Source: Thereva unica
Lineage: Eukaryota; Arthropoda; Insecta; Diptera; Therevidae
Assembly (NCBI GenBank): GCA_949987705.1
Contig: OX465281.1
Location: 82,860,543-82,924,542 of the forward strand
Direction: 5' to 3'
Length of the DNA: 64,000 bases
Positions 1 through 11,344 of this stretch are shown one piece after another; the stretch's first letter is position 1; each line of letters begins with the position of its first letter. Position numbers and translations under genes: made by a program. Below the pieces are notes generated by a model that made no database searches, was not told where the DNA came from, and worked only from the letters and a program-made list of their open reading frames with translations.

Positions 1-2684
1 CATAAGCCGTTTTGGGATACGGTTATCATTCATCCTGATTACGTGGCCGGCTAGTCTTAGTCTGTTGATTTTTATAAACGTTGAGAGTTGTGGGTCGTCA
101 AAAATTTCATACAACTCGTTGTTGTATCTCCTTCGCCATATCCCATCCTCTCTCGTTGGGCCTATTATGCATCTGAGCACCTTCCTCTCAAACCTGTTGA
201 CTTGTTCCTCTATCTCCTGGGTCATAGTCCACGTCTCGCTGCCATAGCACAGTACTGGTCGTATTACTGTTTTGTAGAGTGAGAGTTTCGTTTTTCTGTG
301 CACAAATCTTGAGTGCAATATTTGTTTTTGGGCATAAAAAGCTCTATTAGCCAGTAGTATTCGTCTAGTTACTTCTTCCTTTTCATCGTTTCTTTTTGTA
401 ATTGTAGACCCAAGGTAGACTGTTTTATCGACTACTTCTAGATTATGTTCGTCGATAGTTATATTTCTTCCCATTCTAAATCTTCCAGCTCTGGATTGTT
501 GCATCACCTTCGTTTTTTCTTCATTGATGTTCAACCCTATGTCCTTGGCCGCCTCTTTTAATTCGACATAGACTTCTTTTGCTGCCAAGAAGGACCTTCC
601 CACGATGTTCACGTCATCCGCATATCCAAGTAATTGTACAGACTGAGTTGCTATGGACGCATTTCCCCGTACTGATGTTTTTCTTATCACCCATTCTAGG
701 GCCAGGTTGAAAAGCATGGGGGCTAGTCCATCTCCTTGTCTAAGACCTTGTCGCACTTCGAACTCTTCTGTTATTGCATTTTGAATCCTTACTTTCGCCA
801 GGGAGCTATTCGTTGCGCATTTTATCAGTCGTACCAGCTTGGAGGGGACTCCTAATTCCAATAGGATCCTGTACAGCCTCTCTCTGTTTATCGAGTCATA
901 TGCCTGTTGAAAGTCGACAAATATCTGGTATATATCTATATTCCTTTCCCAGGTTTTCTCCAGCATTTGTTTTAAGGTCAGCAGTTGGTCCGATGTTGAC
1001 CTGTTTGTCCTAAAACCAGCTTGATATTCTCCTATAAGGCCTTCCGCTATAGGTTCTAGTTTTTGCTTCACAAGGATTGTGAAGGTTTTGTAGCTGGTGC
1101 TGAGGAGTGAGATGCCTCTGTAGTTTTTACAGGTTAATTTATCTCCTTTCTTGTAGATTGGACATATAATCGCTTTCTTCCAGTCATCTGGTATAACTTC
1201 TTCCTCCCAGACGTTACATATGAGTTCGTGTAAGTTCCTTAAGAGTTGCGGCCCTCCTTCCTTTAGTAGCTCAGCTGCGATTCCATCGATGCCTGGGGAT
1301 TTGCTGCTTTTTTGCCTTTTCACAGCTTCCCGTACCTCATCCAGTGTTGGTGGTTCTATTGGGATACTATCTTGAGGTATTACCATTGCTTCCGCCTGTG
1401 AGTCTTCGTTTATTCTTTGGGTTGGATTCAATAAGTTTTGAAAATATTGTCTCCATCTTTCCTTTATCCTATCCGGGTCTGCTAATAGGTTCCCATCCAT
1501 GTCTCTACAAATATCCGTTCTTGGCTGAAACTTATTACTGATCTGGCGTGTTCCTTTGTAGGCTTGCTTAGTTCTACCTTCGCTGAAGTCTTCCTGTATC
1601 TGTAGGATCCTCCTGTTTAGATACTCTCTCTTTTTCTTTCTGCACAGCTTGTTTGCAGTTTTTCTTTTTAGCTTAAAGACTTCCATCCTTGCTCTTGTGG
1701 GCCTTGCGATGTACTCCCGGTGGCTCTGGTTTCGTTCTTCTATTGCAGCTCTGCAATCCCGATCAAACCAGTCAATTCTAGTCTGTCTGGGGGCCCAGCC
1801 TAGGGCGTCTTCAGCTGCCTCCTTTACGCTGTTTTTCAGCTTTTCCCATTTGTTGTTAATGTCAGGCTCTTCTCCTACTCCTTCTCTGAGATTTTGTACA
1901 ATAGCATTCTGATAGGCCTCTCTTCTTTCTTCAAGTTTCAGCTTGTCTATATCGTACCTTAGCTGTGTTTGCCCTCTTTGAGTTTTGGTCGTTATCCGGG
2001 CTCTAAATTTCACTTTGACAAGATAGTGGTCCGAGCCACAGCACGCTCCCCTCATAGTTCTCACATCCAGTATACTCGTGGCCTCTCTTCTCTCAATTAG
2101 GACGTGGTCTATTTGATTATATGTAACCCTGTCTGGTGACTGCCACGTCATCTTATGAATATTTTTATGTGGGAACATTGTTGAACTTACTACCATTGAG
2201 TTCGAGCTAGCGAGATCGATCAATCTACTACCATTGTCATTGGTAGCGTTATGTAGGCTGTGCTTTCCTATGACTCCTAGGAATTCCTCTTCTTTTCCTA
2301 GTTTGGCGTTCATGTCTCCAAGCACCATTTTAATATCGTTTGACGGTATTAATCTGATGACGTTTGTTAGCTCCTGGTAGAATTCCTCTTTCTCCTCATC
2401 CGTCTTGTCTTCTGTGGGCGCATGGACGTTTATGAGACTAATCTTATGTAGTCTTGTTTTAATCCGAAGCGTACATATCCTATTATTTACTGGCTTGAAG
2501 TCTAGAATCAGTGATTTCATTTTCTTTTCGACTATGAAGGCAACTCCGAACTCTCTTCTTCCATTCGAAGAACCACTGGAGAGTATCGTGTGGGTTTTGA
2601 GATCCATTATGCCACTGTGAGTCCATTTGGTTTCCTGTAGAGCGGTGATTGCTATGCCGTATTTTTCCAATAATAATAAGGGTC
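1..2684 (-). mobile_element. LINE A, RTE-type non-LTR retrotransposon, 5'-truncated
   Basis: The minus strand carries an apurinic-type endonuclease followed by a reverse transcriptase, the order of RTE-clade LINEs. The 5' boundary near 2684 is abrupt: upstream sequence on the minus strand is the C-terminal part of a Ty3/gypsy integrase (motif IGDKVLLHNEARKNK, 2690-2750), so this LINE was truncated on insertion into Gypsy-1. The 3' end lies beyond base 1. It is related to LINE C (both have an NHSLHEN or KHSLHNA type block in the endonuclease) but clearly a different subfamily. RTE assignment is from motifs only. Confidence 0.85.
1..2684 (-). CDS. LINE A endonuclease-reverse transcriptase, partial at both ends
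   Basis: I checked codons at several points and one frame (codons starting at 3k+1, read on the minus strand) stays open from about 2800 to base 1. It runs off the window, so neither the natural start nor the stop is present. Endonuclease motifs: ALQETKW (about 2630), GDMNAKLG (about 2310) and NQIDHVLIERR (about 2100). Reverse transcriptase motifs: YQAGFRTNRST (about 1015), VDFQQAYDSINR (about 905), LRQGDGLAP (about 740) and the catalytic LLGYADDVNIVG (about 620). The C-terminal part reads GSETWTMTQ. The enzyme would nick target DNA and prime cDNA synthesis there. The N-terminal few dozen endonuclease residues are missing, so this copy is not functional as it stands. Confidence 0.85.
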
Positions 2685-4136
2685 CTATCCATATTTGGGA
2701 CAATTTGTTCTTGCGTGCCTCGTTGTGTAGAAGGACCTTGTCTCCTATGTGTAGTGTTAGGGGCCGCGCCTTCCCATCATAGTATCTTTTGGAGCGGTTT
2801 TTACTAGGTTCTTACGTGCCAGTGCATATGATTTTTGTAGTTTATACCGGAGTTGATGATAATAACTCTCATGATTGTATATGGGCTCCGGCTCTTGTTT
2901 TAGATTGGATGGGACGTCGCACAGTGGCGACATTTTTGATATTTCACCCAAATTACTCTAGAGGTCGTAATTTTTAAGTTATTGACAAAATTTTTTTTTT
3001 AAATGTTCATATTGAATTTACCTATCGATCCCTCGAGCCGGATTTTGAAATTTCATTTTCGTTTTTTTTAAATTTTTAACAAAAAGTCTAATTTTTTCAA
3101 AAAAATACTATTTTTTCTATTCAATTTATTCTAACGGGCCGAAAATTGGAGTTTCCGTACCCATTTTTTTTTTAAATGTTCGTCTTTTAGTTAGCTATTA
3201 ATCTGTCTAAATGAATTTTTGATATAGTTTTTGAAAACTGTTAAAATTACTGTCAAATATCAAAGCATTCAGTTTGAAACTTTTTGGTAGAGGTTTACAT
3301 ATCACCCTGTATTTTTGTAACCCTATGAGGGATTTCCTTGAATAAGGCCTCAATCTACGCAGAATACTCCCGCCTATGAAACGGTAAAACTTAAGACTTC
3401 AACCCACCAACTTCCAGAGTTATGTGTCGTCAAAGTCAAAATTTTGTTTTTTTCTTCACTAAAATTTCAACTTCAACCACCTTTTTCTCCAAAAAAAAAG
3501 TAGCTAATTGATATTTTTTTATTACATAATTGGAAAGCTTGGACAATTTCCTATGAATAATGTTCAACAACTTTTATGCTACGGCCTATAGTTTTGAAGC
3601 TATAAGCAATTTTAATGGTATCGATAGGTAAATTCAATATGAACATTTTAAAAAAAATTTTTTGTCAATAACTTAAAAATTACGACCTCTAGAGTAATTT
3701 GGGTGAAATATCAAAAATGTCGCCACTGTGCGTCGGCTGTGAAGCCGTAAAGGCAGTCCATCGGGGTTAACTTAGTCCCTTCGTGTACACTGTTGTTGTA
3801 CACGAATGCTGCTGTCCGAAGGAAATTGTCCCAGTTTTGGGGGCTCTCGTCAACGAGGGTGCGCAGGTATTCTATTAAGGGCCTATGTGTGCGTTCTAGT
3901 GCTCCATTGGATTGCGGGTGGTACGCAGAGGTTTGGAGTTTCTTAACTTTTAACAGCTTAGACATGCTTTTAAAAAGGTCACTCAGGAAGTTTGATCCCT
4001 GGTCGGTGACTATTTGTTTTGGTATGCGATAGCGCGTGACGATTTCGTCGAAGAAAATTTGTGCTACCATTTGAGCTTCCCCATTGGGAATGGCATACCA
4101 ATCGACGAATTTGGTTAGGTTATCCTGGAAGGTTGG
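2685..4136 (-). pseudogene. Gypsy-1 integrase, C-terminal half, broken
   Basis: The 3736-4136 part gives the second half of the catalytic core: IVTDQGSNF carries the second catalytic Asp, and NGALERTH carries the Glu. The first catalytic Asp and the N-terminal HHCC zinc finger are missing. A Transib-type element (2920-3730) interrupts the gene after LYGFTAD; the frame resumes exactly on the other side if one copy of the 5-bp duplication is removed. A further frameshift lies near 2800, before the GDKVLLHNEARKN segment, which belongs to the integrase C-terminal domain. LINE A cuts the end off at 2684. Confidence 0.8.
2920..3730. mobile_element. Transib-type non-autonomous DNA transposon (811 bp)
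   Basis: Terminal inverted repeats of about 105-110 bp (2920-3026 and 3620-3730) begin CACAGTGGCGAC. The element is flanked by a 5-bp duplication CGTCG at 2915-2919 and 3731-3735. Removing it plus one CGTCG copy restores the integrase frame, which confirms the boundaries. Transib elements are known for 5-bp GC-rich CGNCG-like duplications and for termini that resemble V(D)J recombination signals; the first seven bases here equal the consensus heptamer CACAGTG. No transposase frame is present. The superfamily call rests on TSD and terminus only. Confidence 0.8.
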
Positions 4137-4399
4137 TCATATACGCGCTCCGGAATGGCGAGAGGGCGGAGCAACGGCAAACTACACAAACACATGCAGA
4201 GTAGGAAGTACACGAAGATGTACATGAATTCACACAAGCAAAATAAAAGTCCAGACGGCACAAAAAATTGCGGAGAAGAGAAATCAGTGAGTCTCTTTCG
4301 CACTTCGTGAAATAACATTTCTTTATTTACCCTCTCTTCGATTTTTGTTTTGTTTTTAAATTGAATTTTGTCTCGCTTGCACCTTGTCGATTGATATAT
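4137..4399. other. Unassigned 263-bp segment replacing the integrase N-terminus
   Basis: Between the RNase H-linker frame (ends 4400) and the integrase core (starts 4136) the expected zinc-finger and first half of the catalytic core are missing. The 263 bp present here have no recognisable coding content. They could be the scar of a deletion with filler DNA or a small insertion. I see no TSD. Confidence 0.5.
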
Positions 4400-5930
4400 T
4401 CACTCGCATGGGAGCTTATGGGAAATTTTGAGAGCGTCGTATCTTTGTGGGTAATTTTTGGTTTCATCTTCGATCTCAGGCGGTTTGGGCCCTTCCTCTG
4501 AGTGGGGGGCTTCTAGAGACGTAACTCTTTTGTCCTTTCCGTCGTCTTTCTGCTTTTGCGCCTGTGCCCTTGTGATAATGTTGCATTGCTTGGGCGCCTC
4601 TCCTTGTTTTGTTTGGAGGTGTTTTCCGGGTTGGAGAACTTGAGCTTCTACTGTGAAGGTTTTTGGCTCCTCTGCGAATTGTGGTATACGGCTGAGTGCA
4701 TCAGCATTTGTATTATATTTTCCCGGTTTGTACTCGATAGTGTAGTCGTATTCCGACAGCTTGTGATGGAATCTCACTAGTCGAGTAGTTGGGTCTTTGA
4801 CGTTGAATACGCCTTTGAGGGGTTTATGGTCCGTGTAGACCGCAAACTTCCGACCCAATAGATAACACCTGTAATTTTTCACAGCCCAGACTATTGCCAG
4901 CAACTCTTTCTCAATGGTGGAGTAGTTGCGTTCTGCCTTGTTTAGAGTGCGGCTTGCGTAGGCAATAGGCTGGTCTTTTCCTACTTCTCCCTGAGAGAGC
5001 ACTGCTCCAAGTGCCTCACTGCTCGCATCCGTTGTCAAGTTAAACGGCTTGTCGAAATCTGGATATATTAGCAGTGGAGGGGATACTAAGTTATGTTTTA
5101 TTTGTTGAAATGCGTCTTCACATTTTGGTGTCCAAAAAAACTTTACGCCTTTGCGTAGAAGGTTCGTTAAGGGACGGACTATTTTTGAAAAGTCTGGGAC
5201 GAATTTTCGGTAGTAGTTAGCAAGGCCTAAAAACGATTGCACTTGTCTGATAGTCCGTGGGGCAGGGAACTTCTGGACGCATTCTGTTTTGCGTGGGTCT
5301 GGCAGGGCTCCTTTTTCTGAGCAAACGTGAGCAAATAAACAACTTCTTTTCGGAGGAATTGGCACTTCTCTGGTTGTAATTTGAGGTTATTTTCCCTCAA
5401 CCGGTCGAAGACTCTCCGAAGTTTAGTATTATGGTCCTCAAGGTTTTTACCGTAGATGACGATATCATCCAGGTAGACAAAACATTCGAGGCCTTGCAGG
5501 CCCGTGAGGACATAGTTCATGAGCCGTTGGAACGTAGCCGGGGCTCCTTTTAGCCCGAAAGGCATACGTTTGAACTCATAGTGGCCGTAGTTTGTGCTGA
5601 AGGCTGTTTTAGCGCGATCTCGTGGTTCCACAAGTACTTGGTGGTAGCCACTGGCTAGGTCGAGGGTAGTGAAATATCTTGAATGACCGAGTTGGTCTAG
5701 AATGTCCTCGATTCGTGGCAGAGGGAATGCGTCGCCTATAGTTTTCTCGTTGACTTTTCGAAAATCGACAACTACGCGCCACTTCTTCTCTCCATTAGGG
5801 CCAGCCTTTTTGGGGACCACTAATAAGGGTGAGTTCCATGGGCTCTTACTGCGTTGGACTATGTCGTTGTCCAACATTTCTTCTAATTGTTCGTTAATTA
5901 CCTGCCTTTGTGTCTATACATTTTTTGGTT
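4400..5930 (-). pseudogene. Gypsy-1 reverse transcriptase and RNase H, frameshifted
   Basis: Two overlapping minus-strand frames (5877-5227 and 5365-4400) together cover RT and RNase H. RT begins with an EEMLDNDIVQ-type entry, has VVDFRKVNEKT, the catalytic VYLDDIVIYG (about 5470), and then ANYYRKFVPDF. RNase H has NLTTDASSEALGAV (about 5025) and YTDHKPL. A single-base frameshift near 5340 separates the two frames just after the CQFLRKEVVYL block. Further damage lies upstream near 5920. The frame ends at 4400 in a charged linker before integrase. Family identity is clear from motif order; function is lost. Confidence 0.88.
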
Positions 5931-6407
5931 AATAATTTGGTCATAGACCATTGGGATTTCGTGGGAGATAGCGTCTGTGTACGTGAGCTTAGGTGGAATA
6001 TGTCTGCATATTCGTGACATAGTTCCTTTATGGACCTCTTCTCTTCGGTCGTTAGTGGGTGGTCGAGGTTGAGCTCCTCGTCAACTTTTTGAATGCGCTG
6101 TGCACGCTCTTGGTCGTCCGGGTCTTCATAGTCCGGGTATATGTATCTAATGTGTAATAGGTTGGTGGTGGCTTCCTGGTCACTGCTTTTGTGACCCCGT
6201 TTTGATTTGACCCCTAGTTTTTTCTGCCATTTGCGGCTTGTTTTGAGCGGTGGGGTGCCGGTTTTGGTTACCGGTCTTCCGGACTCGCCGTTGTCTTTCT
6301 TGACAAAGAGCCTTGGGCTAGAACTTGCAGGGTTGGGATTGAGTGGTATTGTAGAGTAGCCATTTGTGGGGACGAGCGTTAGAGTTAGACTCGTTAGGGC
6401 TACTGGA
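5931..6407 (-). pseudogene. Gypsy-1 protease-RT linker region
   Basis: Minus-strand reading gives a low-complexity acidic and basic linker, including YPDYEDPDDQER and then KELCHEYADIF, the block that sits between protease and RT in 17.6/297-type elements. More than one frame is needed. The stretch ends at the hAT-1 insertion: ctactgga at 6400-6407 is the left copy of the 8-bp duplication, and the protein frame continues at 9962 on the far side. Confidence 0.7.
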
Positions 6408-6653
6408 CAGGGCCGTAACGTGGATTTTGTGGGCCCTGGGCAAGACCTTCAAATTGGGCCCCCTCAATAAAAAAAAATTGAGAAAAAACTTACCATGGTT
6501 ATAGTTCCTGTTCTTTCACATTTTTAAAGTTTAGTAGGTAGTAGGTATATTAATAGATAAACACAAAATAAGGAACCTTTAAATTGGTCCTGTCCATATT
6601 TTTTGTAAAAAAAAATTTTATTTTATATTTATGAAGAAAAACGAATTAAAAAT

Positions 6654-9074
6654 TTATTTAAATTGCATTCTTCTTGCTTTTTTCTCCGCAAACTCATCAA
6701 TTATATTATTAAAATCTATTTCTTGCACTATGTTAGATTCAATTGATATAATAGACAGGTTCGACAAACGCTGTTGTGAGAGCGACGATCTTAAATAGTT
6801 TTTAATTAACTTCAGTTTACTAAAACTTCTCTCGCAAAAAGCGGTGGTGACTGGTAGGGTTAGAAATATTCTTAAAGCAACAACGATGTTTTGGTACGAT
6901 TCGACTAATTCGAAATCATGTATAGTCTGTAATAAATTTAGAGGAGTGGCTTCTTTCAAATTTTCCACCAGCCCACATACTTGAAATTTAAAACTTTCAA
7001 TCTCACAGCTTAATTCATGACTATTCAAATCTTTATCATATTTTCTGGATAAATCTACCGCCGCCTTTTGTAATTCAACAACGCTCATTGATTCTAATGA
7101 CGAGACAAAAAGAAAAGAAAAATCTTCAAATATAGTTTTCATTTGTCTATAACGCCAGTCTGTTTCACTAAGTAAAATGTCAAAAATATTGTACATTTGC
7201 ATTGCAAACAAATTTTCTTGGTTGAGATTAGTAACACTTTCTTCTTTAATTCGCTTAATTCGTTGATTAGAAAATTCAGCTTCAATATTCATTTCCAAAG
7301 CGACTTTTTGTGCATCCGAAATTATTTGTTTAAATCCTGTTTCCCGTAGTCCTTGTAAAGAGCAACGCAGACCATCAATTAATTTTGTTGCAAGGTCTAT
7401 TGATAGATTTTTGTGTTGTAAAGCTTTATTTGCACGGTCAACGCATTGTAATATTTTATTTCAAACATGAAGAATACATATAAATTTATAATTACTAATT
7501 TGAAATAGTAAACTTTTTGCATTTGACACTGCCTCAGAGTTTGACAAATCATCTTTAATTCTTTCAAGTTCTTTTTTTACTTCTGGAAGTTGCAAGCACA
7601 ATGATTTTATAGCATTCGCCTTTGACGACCATCTAGTATCAGAAAACCCTTTCAGTGATAATTTTAAAAATTTCATAAGATTTTCCCAACGCGTCGTCGA
7701 AGAAGAAAAAAAGTTGAATAATCTTTGGATAGTGCCAAAAAAGGTAACCATTCCTGACGTTGTGGATACTGCGTGAACACCAGCACCACCACCAGCACCA
7801 GCACCCCTTTATATTTCCCAGCCATGTTGGCACCATTGTCATAGCCTTGTCCTCTGATATCATCTATGTTTAAATTGTTTAACTGTAATTTATTTAAAAT
7901 TTCTGTAGTCAAACCTTCTCCTGTCTTTTCATGAGATTGAAGAAAGTCGATAAAACTTTCTTCGATTTTAACTTTACCATTAGGGTCAATATCTTATAAC
8001 TTGGCTCATTTGCTCTTTTCTTGAGACATCCGGAGTGCAGTCAAACAAAATTGAGTAATATTTCGCCTGTTGAACTCTGCTTATTATTACGCTTCGCGTT
8101 TTTTCTCCAACTAAATTTATTATTTCATTTTGAATTTTTGGGGAAAAATAGGAAACTGTACCCTTTTTATTAGTCTCAATGTGATTTTTTAGCGTGTCAT
8201 TGTATCGACTCACAAAATCTATCAAATTCAAAAATATTCCACTATTTGGATTTCCAATTGCGTCTTTCGTACCACGAAAGGCAAGATTATTTTTCGCACA
8301 GAATAAAATGGCATCTATTATTATTTTTAATACTTGACGCCAATTATTTGTTTCTTGCTTTATTGCAGTCAACATATAATCGTCTAACATATTCCCAGAT
8401 ACAATATTTTTTTCCATCATTTTCCATTTAACATAATTACTTTTGTGGTCATACGAATTTTCGTGTTGTGGTATTACGGGATTAAGATGTTTCCAATCCT
8501 GAAAACCTTTTTTTGGATTTGAAAGCGTAGTAGTTTTGCTTCCAAACAGCATACAGGGGAAGCAAAATATGGAATTTACTTTTACAGAATATATCATCCA
8601 TTTTCTTTTTATACATTCTTTATTGAGCTTGTTCGCATAAAACCAATCCTTTGTAAATTTCCGTCCTGAATCAATGGGCACAAAATTAAAGTCAGTATAA
8701 TCGCCCTGATTTGGTCCATGTTTTACCAGAAGGTAAATTATATCTTTATTCAACGGTGGCCAAGAAGGCGGATCATTGTAACTAATAGTTATTTCACTTT
8801 GAATATTGTCGTCTTGGGTAGGAAAAAAACTTATATCGCGCACTTCCTCTTCTTCTGCGTCCTTTCCAACAATCAAATTTTTATTTTTTTCGGTGACATT
8901 ATCGACCGTTGGATCCGTACTTTGTTGGGACGTACTAGGTACGCTCGCAGGGTCCAATTTTTCCTCAGTTTCTTTTTTCAACCATTTAGAAAATTGTTCC
9001 GACATTAATTTTCCTTCCTCCAATTTTCGTTTTTGATTTTTTCTCTTTTGTGCACCAGACAATTGTTTAGACAT
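6654..9074 (-). pseudogene. hAT transposase (ZMYM/TTF-type), frameshifted
   Basis: The first frame (9074-7986, 362 residues) starts with a lysine-rich MSKQLSGAQKRK segment and contains the TTF-like zinc-finger region with CFPCMLF. The next frames (7912-7673 and 7751-7461) carry GQGYDNGANMAG, the usual block around a catalytic Asp, then TTRWENLMK. The last frame (7298-6654) is the hAT C-terminal dimerisation domain with FCERSFSKLKLIK. Frameshifts lie near 7990, 7700 and 7450, and one frame stop separates 7461 from 7298. A repeat rich in ggtgct near 7775-7805 replaces the expected segment after the Asp block. Not functional as read. Confidence 0.85.
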
Positions 9075-9436
9075 TTTATAAAAAACAAATAGGAGTATTT
9101 AATCTTAAAGAATATTAAAAATATAATTAACTAAGTAAATATGTATTTAAAGTGAAATTTAAACTAAATGTTTTAAAATGAATATAGTATATACATTGTA
9201 TGTTTTTGGAGAACAACGTAACACAAAAATACACCAAAATTATTCGCACATAGTTAATCAACACCCACTTAGAATTATGTTCTTATAATTAATTATAAGT
9301 AGGTAATAAGTGTAAAAACAGATTGTTTATACAGTTTATAAAAAAGTAAGCCGAACAAGGAATAACTCCGCGATTTTTCTTAGCAATTTAACAGCAAAAG
9401 AACCCTTCACTTTGAAAGTCGACGGCTTTCTAATAT

Positions 9437-9583
9437 TTTTGACGTGACGTCTTATAAATCGATGAGTTTAGGAAGTCATTAGCGCAAAATATCCCGTCTC
9501 GTTCCCGTCGCTAAGTACTGGTGGGGATATTTGCGCTGACTTCCTATACTCATCGATTTATAAGACGTTGCCACGTCAAAAAA
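9437..9583. repeat. 147-bp hairpin repeat inside hAT-1
   Basis: The segment reads ttttgacgtgacgtcttata on the left and its near-complement on the right (taagacgttgccacgtcaaa), with a short GC-richer middle. taatat occurs on both sides (9431-9436 and 9585-9590) and may be its target duplication. It is most likely a small foldback MITE inserted upstream of the transposase gene. Confidence 0.6.
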
Positions 9584-9969
9584 TTAATATTGTAGTAATA
9601 GTAACAGCGTTTTTTTTTTAATATTTCAGGAGACAAAACATGAGCCCTGTCAGCTTTTTATTAATTGGGTGCTATTTAAAACTGCACACACTTTTTTTTA
9701 AGATAAGGTCTGTAAGCAATAAAATGAATAGTGCGTAAAGTGCGTGCAATAGAATATTAAGCATATTCTGTCCTTTTTGGGCCCCGTCTATCTGAGCCAC
9801 CAGTGGTGTTACTTATATATGTGATTTGGAATATACATTAAAATACGAATGAAAATAATTGAGATAATTTTTTATAGGGGTCCTCTTGGGCCCCTTCGGG
9901 GCCCCCTGGGCCCTAGGCCCTGGGCAAGTGCCCCTATTGCCCCTGCCTAGTTACGGCCCTGCTACTGGA

Positions 9970-10690
9970 TAGTTGTTAGCATTGAGGAGGCCAACAAATA
10001 CTCTTTGGTTTCCAGAAGGTAAGAGGGCATTCGCGAGGAATACTCCCTCGCAGGGCTCTTGAGCTTTACAGAGCATTTCTTCCTCTAAACTTAATGGTAT
10101 TGGTACCACAATCTGAGACCGGCCTGGGATAAAAATAGATTCCGTTAAGATTACCTTTTGTCTCAGGTCTTCATTGGTCTCGAAACCGTTAAGGTTGTTA
10201 TCTAGCCTTGACCCATCTTGAGATTGGCAGCTTGTATTCCTCTCGGAGGGTACCTGGGAGACACCACCGGGGGTCGTCTTGGCTTCTACGAGCTGAGACT
10301 CCCTGGTTTGGGTTTGCTCCTGCTGCTCTCTGGGTTTCGGTTTGGTGGTTTTGGTTTGTAATGCGATGGTAATTTCTTCCGGATTAATTTCCGTGCGAGG
10401 AAATCGTAATGTCTTGTTAGGACCCTCAACGTTGCAGTGCTGGGAGAGGAAGTCGTTTCCTAGAAGGCCATCTTTGGGAATCTCTGGCATGTTTGGAAAG
10501 TGCAAGGAATTGGAGTTTTCAAATTGAAGTTTCCTTGGCAACTTCCGAGAGTCTTCCCTTCGCCGAATGGCGATTGTAGCGAGCACTTTTGAGAAGGGTT
10601 TATGGTGACATTTTGTCGAAGCTTATTCTTTTTTAGTATTGTAACCTCAGAGCCTGTATCCACCACTAGTTGTGTTTTGCCGTTGAGGCT
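9970..10690 (-). pseudogene. Gypsy-1 protease and start of linker
   Basis: The protease active site VDTGSEVTIL is read near 10640-10665. Two overlapping frames (10666-10460 and 10586-9951) are needed, so a frameshift lies between 10570 and 10610. The later part contains the LLGNDFLSQ block that follows the active site in retroviral-type aspartic proteases, then a linker ending NNYPVA at the hAT-1 insertion point. LINE E lies directly upstream. Confidence 0.75.
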
Positions 10691-10691
10691 T

Positions 10692-11340
10692 ATTTTTTTT
10701 TTTTTTATATGAAAAAACCAAGCTTAGGTGTAACCCTTTGTACTACCAGTCCGTCATGTCGTTCAGTTCATGGTGCAATGTCTAGTAGTAAGCTTGGTTT
10801 GAAGAATAGAGGAGAATAGGAAAGGTTAGAGGGGGTCTGGAGGGTGTAGAAGAAAATGACGATGGACCTCACGTTTGAACTCTAAGGTATTGTACGAGTT
10901 CGGAAATACTGACTGCGGGAGATTATTCCACAGTCGAATTGTTCTATTCATAAACGAACTTCTAAACCGTATTGTGCGTGAACGAGGGGGCTGTAGGGTA
11001 TGGGGGTGAGCCGAGCGGGCTAGTCTTGTGTTGCGGGAAAAGTGTTGCCGTGCAGGCAGGAGGTCCTGAATTTCGGTGGAACAGTCGCCATGGTAATAGC
11101 GATAAAGTATGGAGAGGGCTGCTACATTCCTACGGTGGCTCAAGGTGTCTATGGAGGCGCGAAAGGGGCCATCACCAATGAGTTTGAGGGCACGATTTTG
11201 CACCTTGTCGAGACTGGCCAAGGTGGTTTTTGGGGCGCCTGCCCAGATATGTGAGTTGTATTCGAGGCGCGGCCGAATGTAGGATTTGTATATTGTAGCC
11301 AATGCGGCCAATGCCACTACGCTGTCGAGCGTAGTGGGTT
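10692..11340 (-). mobile_element. LINE E, 5'-truncated 3' fragment with poly(A)
   Basis: A run of 14 T (10693-10706) on the plus strand is the poly(A) tail of an insertion in minus orientation. It is followed by a reverse transcriptase C-terminal frame. The 5' edge near 11340 is inferred from where Gypsy-1 Gag reading begins. No clear target duplication: gttgaggct on one side is only loosely like gttgaagcct on the other. A decayed relative lies at 62640-62885. Confidence 0.75.
10826..11317 (-). pseudogene. LINE E reverse transcriptase C-terminus
   Basis: The 163-residue frame contains YIRPRLEYNSHIWAGAP, then LDKVQNRALKLIG, and near the end FMNRTIRLWNNLPQSVF. These blocks are typical of the domain after the RT thumb in CR1/Jockey-group LINEs. 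All catalytic RT and endonuclease motifs are missing through 5' truncation. A natural stop at 10826 precedes a short 3' UTR and the poly(A). Confidence 0.75.
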
Positions 11341-11344
11341 TGTA

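Larger units (their letters stand above)
6408..9961. mobile_element. hAT-1, 3.55-kb hAT-superfamily DNA transposon
   Basis: Terminal inverted repeats start CAGGGCCGTAAC at both ends, followed by runs rich in gggccc. An 8-bp duplication ctactgga flanks the element at 6400-6407 and 9962-9969, the TSD length of hAT elements. The surrounding Gypsy-1 frame resumes across the gap. It carries a single transposase gene on the minus strand, degraded, and a hairpin insertion at 9437-9583. It is younger than Gypsy-1 because it interrupts it. Confidence 0.92.
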
